Assembly: GCA_011009095.1 (NCBI GenBank)
Contig: VTPC01089559.1
Span: forward strand, 58,755-122,754
Length of the DNA: 64,000 bases
Origin: Ignelater luminosus
Taxonomy: Eukaryota; Arthropoda; Insecta; Coleoptera; Elateridae
Direction: 5' to 3'
Shown here: one piece after another, positions 50,582 through 61,066 of the stretch
Layout: each line of letters starts with the position of its first letter
How positions within the stretch are numbered: the first letter of the stretch is position 1
The notes under the pieces: model-generated
The model's database searches: none
Told to the model about the DNA's origin: nothing
What the model saw: only the letters and a program-made list of their open reading frames with translations
Translations under genes and position numbers: made by a program

Positions 50582-50700
50582 TATTTCCTACATCTGCTTA
50601 AATTTTCTTTCGTGTCGAATAATATGTTGTCGTGTTTGTCAAATATTGTACCGGACTGTCTTGTTTTATATATCCCTACCGTTTCTTTTATTTTTTTTTG

Positions 50701-53300
50701 TGAAAAAACGTTAAAGACATTTATGTTTCAATTTACTATCGTTGTGTAGGAGATAGAGACCGGTATGAAGTAAGTTTTCAAAATAATTTTGTACAGAAAA
50801 TCAATAATAATGGTACAGTAGGTGATTGTAATAATGATTGTCGCAAAAGAGGCTGTATCTAGGTGTGTGCACGGTTATTAAGTGGGTGGTAGTTGAAAGA
50901 GCAGGTCAAATGTTTCTTTGATTTTTCTGGTGGAATTAGTATCGTTTGCAGCTTGACTAAACAAAATTATCTAACCTAACCTAATACCTAAAATTGTCAG
51001 AAAATTATCTTTTATAATAATCTTTCTAAGTTTGATTAGATAAGATGTTTTCAGTTGTATTGAGATCCGTACTAAAATGTTTTGAGTTTTCTGGAATTTT
51101 AATCAACTCGATTTTTTTTATATTGAGCTTTGCTATGAAAACTTAAGAGATGCTTGTGAAATTCTGCATATTGCCTTCAAAGAATCGTGTGTTGATTAAA
51201 ATATTTCTAGAAAACTAAAGTCCCACTAAGGCCTCGTGTTTGAAATTCTTGATAAAATAATCGTTAGCCTCAACATATTTTGTCATCATTCCCAATTTTC
51301 AAAAAGCTTTGTTTATAACCGTAAAACATCATCGTCCTTAATGCATTCAAATAAACATATTTTTGACAAAAAGTGTTTTTATGTTAATTTTAACTAATTT
51401 GTTTACCAAGAATATTCATTAATCATTAGTGATATTACGGATATTTTATTATCAATAGAAAAAATGTAACATCGTATTGCAAAAGGATGTAATAATATTG
51501 CAAGTGTTATAAAAAACATGATCTTTAAGCGTAAAAAAAGATTGCAAAACGCATTTCTTTTTATTTTTTTATGGTATAATGAAGGTATTCAAAAATATAA
51601 AGTAAATAAGACGAAGGTTATCTTATCATTAGTCCTTGACTGCTTGAATTAAGACGATTACTCAAAATTTTAGGAGTAGAATTCAAATGTATTTCACACT
51701 TTTTTTTAATGTTTTACGCAATCGTTTGAAAATCGATTAACTAGAAATCGAAAAATATTGAATTTGAAGATAATGAATTGAAATTTGAAACAACATATTT
51801 TTTGTACCTATTAAACCAAAAATTATCAGAGTTTAACACGACAGATTTTTCTAGTTTGTTTTGACAAAATGTTAAGAGGCGGTTTTTACGTGGAAAAAAA
51901 TGCCTAGCACTAAACTATGACATTGTTTATGACTTCTAATCCAGGAAATGTAGTATGTAGGTATATGTATCATTATGTTGTTTTTTAACATGAAAGTTTG
52001 CTAACCTATTATCTGACCGGGAAATTTTAGTTGTTTTATTGGGTCATTGAGTGAAACAAACAAAAGACGAAAATAACAACAATATCAAACTATGCATACG
52101 TAAACTACTCACAAAAATATGCAGTACGATTTACAATAAAACAATAAATGAAAAGTTTAAATTTTTGGATATATCAATTGTATCACCTTTGAAATGATTT
52201 CCTTAAGCTTTCAAGTACTTTTTGCTGTGCGGTTCCCATTACAGACCATGCAATATTAATTTAGTTGCTTTTCACTTAAACGATCTCTATTTGGATCATA
52301 TTTTTCAATACATTACACAAAAAAATCATCAAAAGTCGGTCACGCACCATACGACCTCGCCACTTGAAGGTTAAAAGTATAATGTTGTACAATACACAGC
52401 CAACACGAGCAAACTGACAGTGTTGCCATTCCAGTGCGGAAAGTGGATGATTCAAAACTTCTTGCACACACCACGTATTGCATATATGAAGTCTTATAAA
52501 GTTATAAGAAAGTGTTTTGGAGAAATCAATAACTGTAGTATACACGAGTGCGAGGTTTGTTTTGTCAGATTCCATTTACAGCTGGCACGAATTTGTGATT
52601 GAACGATTTTATAAATTTTGCCTTACGTTTTCAATTAGAAACATTTTTCTACAGTTATTTACATTTTGACCATTGTATTGAAAACGATCATCGTCATTTC
52701 CAGTCTTGGTTATGTTATCAGAATTGTAAAATAGAAACTTGACATAAGTAGGATCTCAAAATGACATTCCGATATTTTTCACAGACAGATCTCTGTTTTA
52801 GTCGCTCTATGGTTGGAAATAATGCCAAACGTTTCTAAAAAACAATATCGAATTCACATGATATGTCAAAATCTCTTCTCTTTCCTACTTTCCGTGTTTC
52901 TGTTAGTTGTTAACAAAGAATTGTTGATTTGATACTAAAAAGGCTTATTTATTATCTCAGTTCGTTTCTATTTTATTCAAAGTTGACGAAAAACGGTCAA
53001 AACCTTATTTTTCATTTGGAAATACATAAATGGTAATACGATTTTAGATTACGGCTATGAAGTCACAAACTTTTTGGAAATGCTCAGAAAGCAAACATAT
53101 TAAAAGAATTTGATTCCGTGGGCAATTCACTAGGATGTCAGAAATGGTGGAAAATAGCAACTGATCTTCGGCCAAAGTTTTATTTTATTCAAGACACCTA
53201 TTTATTTGGTAATTTCTGTACTCGATTAAGAGGCCAATTTACAAAATATGTTGCACCACTGAGGAAATTGAGATCGTTGTTTGATAATTTCATAATTTCA
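50701..53300. other. AT-rich DNA without a recognisable gene
   Basis: A short CTAACCTAACCTAAT word lies at about 50970-50984. A 99-codon minus-strand ORF at 52276-52575 overlaps a plus-strand ORF at 52420-52602. Neither resembles a known protein, although the segment 52330-52570 is less AT-rich than its surroundings. Confidence 0.5.
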
Positions 53301-53301
53301 A

Positions 53302-54555
53302 GGGTTGGCAACTAAGTAACTTCGGTTTTCACTCATAGGAAACGTTGCTTTATTTTTTTGAATGACTTGTGTTAGTGATATACTTTGCCTTTTGACATTT
53401 GATATCAGTCACATTGAGGTTACTTTAGAAGCAAGTGGTGCGTGATTTTTTTTGTAGTTAGTAGTCGTGGGTCAATTTTAAAATGGAGTCCAGAAACGAA
53501 CATTTTCGGCATATTTTACTTTTTTATTTCCGTAAAGGAAAAAAAGCTGCTGAGGCTGACAAAGAGATATGCGAAGTTTATGGTGTTGATTGCTTAACAG
53601 AGCGCACGTGTCAGAATTGGTTAAAAAATTCCATTCTGGAGATTTTTCCCTCAAAGATGAGTAACGTTCTGGTCGGCCTACTGAAGTTGATGATGACCAA
53701 ATCAAAGTCATAATTGAAGAGGATTGTCGTATAACTGTTCGAGAGATTGCAGAGAGGTTAAATGTATCGCACACAATAATTGAAAAACACTTAAAATGTC
53801 TTGGACTCGTTAAAAAGCTCGATATTTGGGTACCGCATGAATTGAAAGAGATTCACTTAACACAACGAATCAACATTTGCGATATGCACCTTAAGCGCAA
53901 TGAAATCGACCCTTTCTTGAAAAGAATCATCACTGGTGATGAAAAATGGGTCATTCACAGTAACATCATTCGAAAACGATCATGGTGCAAGCACAATGAA
54001 TCAGCACAAACAACATCGAAAGCTGAATTGCATCAAAAAAAGATCATGCTGTCAGTTTGGTGGGATTGCAAAGGTGTTGTGTATTTTGAGCTGCTTCCAA
54101 GGAACCAGACGATCAATTCAGATGTTTACTGTCAACAACTTATGAAACTGGACGAAGCAATCAAACAAAAAACAGCCAGAATTGGCAAATCGGAAAGGAT
54201 TAGTGTTCCACCATGATAATGCAAGGCCTCACACATCTTTGGCAACTCGTGGAAAATTATTGGAGCTTGGTTGGGAAGTGATGCAACATCCCCCATACAG
54301 CCCTGATCTGATTACCATTTACTTCGAAGTTTGCAGAATTCTTTGAATGGTAAAATTTTCACAAATGACGATGATCTTAAATCGCACTTGGTTCAGTTTT
54401 TTGCTGATAAGGACCAGAAGTTCTATGAGCGCGGAATCATGAAGCTGCAAGAAAGATGGCAAAATGTCATTGTACAAAATGGAAAATATATTTTGTATTA
54501 AAAGGAATGAGTTTTATTTCATACTACAAAATCGAAATTACTTAGTTGCCAACCC
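53302..54555 (+). mobile_element. Full-length mariner element, mellifera-like subfamily
   Basis: Left terminus GGGTTGGCAACTAAGTAAC; right terminus, reversed, GGGTTGGCAACTAAGTAAT. The inverted repeats extend about 28 bp (through TTCG(G/A)TTTT). A TA flank is seen on the right (54557-54558), while the left flank has mutated. The TTGGCAACTAAGTAA terminus and a protein starting MESRNEHFRHILLFYF are characteristic of the mellifera subfamily of mariner, known from honeybee and earwig among others. The 1254-bp length is that of a complete mariner. Confidence 0.93.
53483..54501 (+). pseudogene. mariner transposase (DD34D family), inactivated
   Basis: ATG at 53483 starts MESRNEHFRHILLFYFRKGK, the N-terminal helix-turn-helix region, then ERTCQNW. 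A frameshift near 53625-53635 is followed by SGDFSLKDE and a TAA (53662-53664) where relatives have glutamine. Continuing in the new frame are RSGRPTEVDDDQIK, TVREIAERLNVSH (second HTH), VPHELKEIHLTQR, and TGDEKW with the first catalytic aspartate (53938-53940). A frameshift in the A-run near 54171 leads to HHDNARPHTSLATRGK with the second aspartate (54215-54217). After YSPDL, about 10 bases are missing before the third aspartate (54310-54312), so the DD34D spacing is destroyed. The last segment ends VQNGKYILY and TAA at 54499-54501. Confidence 0.93.
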
Positions 54556-54558
54556 GTA

Positions 54559-56499
54559 CAACTCCGGTAAAATCGAGCGCTTCGAAACTGTCCATACTTA
54601 TCATTTGCTTGATTCTTTAATATCTCGGGAATAGTCTAGATATGAAGATGAATTTCTTTCATATAATTGCAACTACTATAAAGTGCCTATTGTTTTACAA
54701 ACTTTCATTTCTCCAATTAGTACCAATATATTGAAAAACAAACGATCTTGCATTGGATGATGTAGTATGTGGAAAGTTTTCGAATACGTTTCGATTTTTA
54801 TCTAAATTTGTAAATTAGCTGACAGGAACTTAATGTTCTTTCATTTTACAGTTTCATTGATAAATTCTTACTTGATAAATATGTTAATTGTTGTAAATCG
54901 TCATGTAGGAGGTCAAAACTGTTTTTTCAGCGTTGAAGATAATGTTAGAAGATTTTTGATACGCATTGCACAGCGAGCAGAGTTTTTTCCATACAAAATG
55001 CTTCATTCAAAATCATTTCCTAAACTAACAAGGATAAGTTGGAAACTGAATGAAAAATTTGATTATAAATGCCTATGGTGAGACTGGATAAATCTTAGAA
55101 AAAAATCCTTTTCAATGTCCAAAATCATGACAGTAAGAAATTTCTAAATGAAAGATTTGGAAAAATTTCTATTTTCTAGGAATTTTAAATGTTTTGATTG
55201 AAATTTTATTCGTGGAATAAAACGAGGGGAGATTTTCAAAAAATTCCATTTTGGGGAATTTTGCGAATTGGCCGATGTGGCTGCTGAAAATGCTGACCAA
55301 AACTTGCCAAGTTTTATTTTTCTTCAAATTAGTTTTTTCCTAATTAATATGACAATTTTCAAATTTTTTCCAATCGTAATTTAACTTTTTCGAATTTTTC
55401 TAAATCAAATTCTACTATAAATGTAAATTTCTGCTATGAATATCTTTGAAATTATGCATCTCACGTTATAATCCACCCTTGCTTACACTTAATAATGTTG
55501 AAAAAAAATTCTCAACTAGGAAAATTATGCTGAAATTAATCTAATAAAAAAGATTTTTTTTGAAGTATTACATCTAGAATCTTGAATAAATAATTAGCTC
55601 CCTGTAGACAGCATGAATCTTATAATAGGAAGCAAACAAGTGCAAATTAATATTAAACGTTTGGGCATTTTGAATAATGTAGTAAGATAAGGTCCTTAAG
55701 GATAAGGAAAACCCGAGTGAAATCTCTGTGTAGATCATGTCTATATTTGACTCGGTTCTTTCCCGTAAGGAGCTTACATTTTCCACCAAAACCATGAAAT
55801 TTAGACACCGAAATCTGGTTTTTTGAATATAAAATGACACTTGAAGGAAAATTTCAAGTAGAAAATCCACTTTGTAGTTTAATTGAAGGTTTTTCGAAAA
55901 TATTTAGAAATTATGCAAGGAAAATTTTAGACGCATAAAAAGTGTATTTTTAGAAAGCTTGTTAAATTTAATTGATTAATTTTGATTTTTGTTTTTATAA
56001 GTACCATGTATTTATTAAGATAAAATTTAATGCAGTAAACATATTCGTTTTTATACGTATTTTATATTTTATTATTATTTGTTATAATAATAGTAGAATT
56101 TAAAAATAAAATCAAAATTGCATTAAAAGAACAGTAAAATTCCAGGATTGAATGATAAAAAAGTTAAGCGGAAATAATTCACATTTTTTATTACAAGAAG
56201 ACGTGATGCGTAATGTTTGAGAACTACTCAACACAGTTTTACATGAAAATCTGTATAAACTCGCGAAGAAGTTCAGTATACGTATAAAAAGTATTCACTT
56301 CACACATGTGGGTTTCTTTGAGGAATATTATCTTTCTTACAAGTTGCGTATTTGATATGAACAAGTTTGATCCACCTCCATTTTGTCTCCGAAGGCTATA
56401 AACGGCTGGTATGAGATTAGTATTGTGTCATATTATGTATACTAAACAGCGTATATTTGGATGCGTAATGAATATTTGGGTTAAGTGTGCATTGATATC
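54559..56499. other. AT-rich DNA without a recognisable gene
   Basis: ORFs at 54833-55081 and 55574-55870 have no identifiable motif. No repeats with clear ends are seen. Confidence 0.5.
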
Positions 56500-57290
56500 T
56501 AAAGTGACCCATATTCGAACTCGTTGGTTGCGACACGTTTTTGGCCTCGTTTTACTGCATTTCTACTACGGTGCATGGTTGAACTCCACACCTAAGCATA
56601 CGTTTTTATAAATTCGCGCCAAAATTTGGTTCCTAGTTGAATCGGTATGAAATCTGCGATAGTGCGTGAGGAGTGTATAACTGCGTGTAGTCGTAGATAG
56701 CCAGTCCAACCGCTGAGTAGATGTTATGACGGTGTTGTGCAATGCTGATGCGTAACGGATACTCTTGTTTGCTAAAAAGCAGTCGTAGCAGTGTTTTTGA
56801 TCCGTAAGTAGTTGCGTAATAAAATAATGTGCAACAATAAATACGTGATAAATACCGCCCCAAGCTGTGTTCATTACATTTAAGTTTGCTCAAATTAAGT
56901 ACAAGGTAAATAAATAATAATAGTAATAATAATTCAACGTTACTCGTTAGTTACAAGTTGTAGTTTGTTAATATAAAGGAACAAACGAATATCGTAAGGT
57001 TTTCTATTTACAATTCGGTTATCTGTTATAATCACGTTTTTGCGTATCGCGTTTCAACTAAATTATGTTTTTTGTCTATATAGGTGTTCAAAGTTTTAGA
57101 TGATCGTTTTCGACGTGTACGCGCATTCGCATTGTACCCAAGCAATGCCACGCCGCGAGCGCTACTATTAACTAAGCGAGTGGCCTTGCCTTTAAGGCCA
57201 TCGAATGTGCGTACGTAACCTGTTGGGGGATCTTTACGCAAGATTCGAAAGAACATAGCATCGTCTCTTTTTAGCTACGCACTGCTCTCG
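56500..57290. promoter_or_regulatory. Broad CpG-richer region, candidate host regulatory DNA
   Basis: CpG words are frequent in two blocks (56510-56760 and 57030-57290, for example TACGCGCATTCG and CACGCCGCGAGCGC), separated by AT-rich sequence with an AAT/AGT microsatellite at 56912-56935. Minus-strand ORFs of 74-102 codons cross the blocks (57032-57256, 56566-56874) but overlap one another and match nothing I recognise. No transposon signature is visible. A promoter, enhancer or non-coding exon is possible. Confidence 0.35.
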
Positions 57291-60048
57291 AACATCGAAT
57301 TAAAAAGTTTTTTATGGGAAAAAATTTAATCTATCGTAGTAGGCTATAATATTTTTTTATAATGTGTACACACTTGAACATTCTTTTGTTTTCTGCTGTT
57401 TACACGTGTATCGTTTTTTATTTTATTTAAAAAAAAACAAAAAATTATAGTTTATACTTCCGGTAAAAAAAACTTTACAAAAACAAAAGTAGTTAAATCT
57501 CTAAAAGAAAATTTTTATTTGAATGAAATTAAATAATCAAAGAATATGTAAATCGAACGAATTATCATCCTTATTTTAAAAATTCGTTTGACCTCTGCGT
57601 TTTGCGTGAGACAGTTGCTGTATCAGAAAGATACATGTTCGAGGCCAAAAAGGATACTTATCTTGGCAAGATAAAAGTATGAATATGTATGTGCAATAAT
57701 ATATACACTTCCGAAAAAAATGCTGTTATTAACTTATTATATCTTTAATAAAAACTCAGAACTTAAGTGTGCTTTTGTTTTTCGTAATTTTACCTTAACA
57801 CTTTTATATGCTAGAGTAGTAATAGTAGTACACGTTCTTTTCTATTTGTGACCCTGTTGCACTTATTTTTTCCTTTTAATATAAAAAAAGCCGTATATTA
57901 CTGTTTATGTAATCGAATGAGAAATAACGGTGAGTTTAAAAATAATAATTATGTAGTAATTGACATTTAAAGTTCCTGTATAGGCTGGGCTCTTAAATTG
58001 TATCAAAATACTACATAAAAGTTGCACGGAGGCAGTTTGCAATTTCGTAATCGATTTAAAGGTACACTTATTAATCTCTCTGATTGTATGACGTGTGACC
58101 ACTAAAACATCTTGTTACAAAATTTATAATTTAAATTAAAACAGCTTTTGCACACCTGTTCGCATTCAGATTGATCATTGATCTCACGATCTGCAGTCTA
58201 TTATATAGAACCAATCTTTAGTATGTATAGTATTTCCAAAAAAAAAAGATTGAGGATAAGAAATTATTATTGATCCTAATTTTAGGGTAAGATAGTCTGG
58301 AGAACGAATTGATACAATTACCTTTTTTTCCATTTTTCTTATCTACTATTAATTGAGATATATTTGTTAAAACTTTTCTTCAGGAATGGTATTTATTACA
58401 AACCTATTCAAATGTCTCAAAAAGGTTTTATCATTTGAGTGATGCATGACGACTTTTAGCAAGAATAAAGTGTCAAAACAAACGATCTCGAAATCAAATC
58501 TTACAATAACAGGGTTGACCCATTTTAGAAATTTACCATTGAAACCTGAAAAGTAAAATTATGCATCAAAATTTGTACGGTAACGGCACCAAAGACCTAA
58601 ATCCAAACCTGATTTTGACGTCATAACGCCCTGATATCCGGTCCTTATTTATCATCGCCAGTAAAGTTTCTGCTGATAACAAACGCAAATTTATGGATGC
58701 GCAATAAACTTCCTGAATCGTTGGGGAATGTACGTATGCGTCAGCTTTAATGAAGGACAAATCAAGTTTCTTCACATTTAGGTGTGTTTCTATTACCCAT
58801 GATAGGAAACTAATTTGTCAAAATCCAAAAAAAAAGTTTTCTTAGTAATGAAACTTGTCCAATACTTTTTATTTGTCCAACTAGTTGTGACATTGCATCT
58901 GTAAAAATTCCGTACCCAAATAGTGCTATGTGAGCTGACCAATTTAGTTTCAGCTTGCTTTTTGGAAATTAACGTGAAATCATAAAGTTTGCAAAATTTG
59001 GGATAGTGGCCTACAATGATCTTAAAATTCTTGACGTTAACTTTAATGCAGAAGATGAAAAACAAGAATTTTCAACTGATTCTTGTTTCTTTTTATGCAC
59101 CCTTGGTTACTTTTATGTGTTTACTAGAGCTAATGTCGCACCTTGCGTTGATTCTGTTTCACTGATTTAAAAAATACATCTAACAGGAAGAATAAACTGA
59201 ACATCACGTTTGACACTTTTCCATGTGCACAATCAATTCCATTTCATGGAGTTAATGGAGATAGGTGCTCTGAAAATTTCATAAGCAAGAGTTTTGATCG
59301 AAATCAGTCTGATAGGTACCAATAATAATTGTACCAAGATCATTCCATATAAATAAGTCGAATCTTTGTAGAATTTTCGGAAATATTATTTGACCGATTA
59401 CGAACCAAATACTGAAAACATTCACTTGTAACTATTTGTCTGTTTCTTGAATAATGACAAGATACAAAGATAACCTTATTTCTGAGACTTGGATCGTATA
59501 TCAAGATGAATATGTTTAAAATCCGTAGAAAAAACTCGTTAATGTTACGGGAAAACGTAATGCTTGCAGAAAATCTTTTTGGACTTGAATCCACATTTAC
59601 TCCTCTTGAAATCAAGACAAGACCAAGAAATTCATGGAACACTAGCCACAATCAAAAGGTTTTTTTCCATATACAATGACCATAAGTTACGGTTTTGGTT
59701 GATCCTTTAAGAATTCTGGTATTCTTATTTTTATTGCGTACTTGATTCTCAGTATCAATTTTTGTCATGAGTACAGATCTTAATTTCAGATCATGTGGAA
59801 TCTGATGAGTCTTTGATAGTGGTTTGTAAGTAACAACAGCCTTTTCTGCGATTTTTTTTATCTATTTAAAGTTAAAGTAAAAACTCTTCTAATCCCAAAA
59901 TTTCATAGAAGGATAGATAGGATTAGGAGGCTTATACAACAGTTTCGATGTTTTTTGCAATAGAACGGAAGGCTTTCTAGTTATAATGCTATCGACAACT
60001 ATCGAAATCGCTGGTGTATTGCATTCACGGATATATCTGCATTGGTTA
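57291..60048. other. AT-rich DNA without a recognisable gene
   Basis: Short minus-strand ORFs at 57905, 58566, 58793 and 59340 have no motif. No repeat boundaries were found. Confidence 0.5.
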
Positions 60049-60050
60049 TA

Positions 60051-61064
60051 CAGGGTGATTCCGAAATAAAGGGTATCCTCTTAAAGGTGGATAGCAGTGT
60101 GATAGTACATACATTTGCGATAAAAAACGGTAGGTAGAAATTGCATAGTTGCCGAGAAAAATGCGATTGAAGTTTAATCGTTAAGCCAAGCCGGTCCTGC
60201 TCTCATACCTTTACTTAAGCAAAAATCGATAGGGGTTGACTGACCGTCCTTGTCATTGGCAGGTAGTTCTTGCTATTTATGTGAGGGGTATAATAGTTTA
60301 TCTGGTTTCTACAATGCCATAAATAACCAGTAGGAACTTTTACTTTTTAATCTGCAAACGGAAAAATATTAAAATTTTACTGTTGGTGATTTTTTTCTGT
60401 AAACTTTCGAAAAACCAAAAACTTCAATAAGCATTATGCTACATAAATAAAAATTGGTTGAATTTATTAAATTGAATTAAATACAGAGGCGATAGTTAGT
60501 AGTACCTTCCATACGCATGTTTCATTCAAGTAGTATGTGTACTCCATTGCCATTTAAAATGTTTCCTATTCATGTGACTAAATAATAATAAGGGATTAAA
60601 ATGTTGCTTGTGAGACTGGAGTCTAATTGTTCGTAACATAAATTTTGTTATTATTTTTTAACTGTTTTAACGAATTTCAACAACCCTGCATGTTAAACAT
60701 ACTTCAGATTTAAGAAGGGAAAGTTGTAAAATGTCCAGGGGTAGCTCATGATGGCATTTATTGTTTATTGTGCTACTACAGCTGCACTATTAGTTCCAAG
60801 AAAATAGGCATGTCTGGTAAATTTTCGTTCTTGCACTACAAGGGTTTAAAAACACCGTAAATCTCCTTAACTTTCACTTTTTAAGGCGAGAATACCAGAA
60901 ACACTTTTCTTTTTCTAACCAGAGACGGCTTCAGTTTTTAATATTTAGGAAAATTGTCAAAATTTTCAACTTTCACGGAGCCACTTCGTTTTTTCATTTT
61001 TTATCTTCTTTTAGCCTCACTTATCACCTATTAAAAGGATACCCTTTATTTCGGAATCACCCTG
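60051..61064. mobile_element. 1014-bp TA-flanked TIR element without transposase
   Basis: The left end CAGGGTGATTCCGAAATAAA follows TA (60049-60050). The right end is its reverse complement, finishing TTTCGGAATCACCCTG before TA (61065-61066). The arms match for about 37 bp (through GGGTATCCT(C/T)TTAA). The interior has no long ORF and no transposase motif. It is a non-autonomous Tc1/mariner-class element with the common CAGGGTG terminus, distinct from the 401-bp element at 37674. Confidence 0.93.
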
Positions 61065-61066
61065 TA

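Larger units (their letters stand above)
48262..50690 (-). pseudogene. RTE reverse transcriptase, with YADG in place of YADD
   Basis: Minus-strand order: GIYKTRQSGTIFDKHDNIL (50640), MITE, LFNEENQVEIDEQAESGPD, EVRSARNRLKNNKSPALEEI (49650), TGKLPKTTKKAK, FKKAFDRVLQQKLIETLR (49330), insert, MSNLY, FLVEKGVRQGCI (49010), then the active-site block at 48906-48917. That block reads YADG instead of YADD, so an aspartate needed for metal binding is lost. It continues with TVFIADTSEGLQRLIDRI, KITYLGCNI, YEIKTPRIEKARGAFNHL, LKCYVFSVLLYGAEAW (48560), ILQEKIEGRRGPGRR (48380) and NKILWANMMTNIH with the stop at about 48262. A deletion follows the AEAWTVTDA block and many frame changes occur. Confidence 0.9.
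48239..50700 (-). mobile_element. RTE-clade non-LTR retrotransposon interrupted by two later insertions
   Basis: RTE-type protein is readable in pieces along the minus strand from about 50690 to 48262, with the 3' end in an AAGAAGAAGATCG tail near 48239-48253. It is interrupted by an inverted-repeat MITE (49770-50581) and by a palindrome-bearing insert (about 49095-49269). Removing each insert together with one target duplicate lets the RTE reading resume. The endonuclease half is absent, so the insertion was 5'-truncated. It is a separate, more decayed copy than the fragment at 21.1-21.9 kb and belongs to a different RTE lineage by sequence. Confidence 0.88.

Noticed and set aside
52276..52602. 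Overlapping ORFs as a conserved exon
   Set aside because: They lie on opposite strands over the same bases and match nothing recognisable.
57595..57670. tRNA-like segment with ATGTTCGAGGCC resembling a B box
   Set aside because: No acceptor, D or anticodon arm can be folded around it and no convincing A box precedes it.
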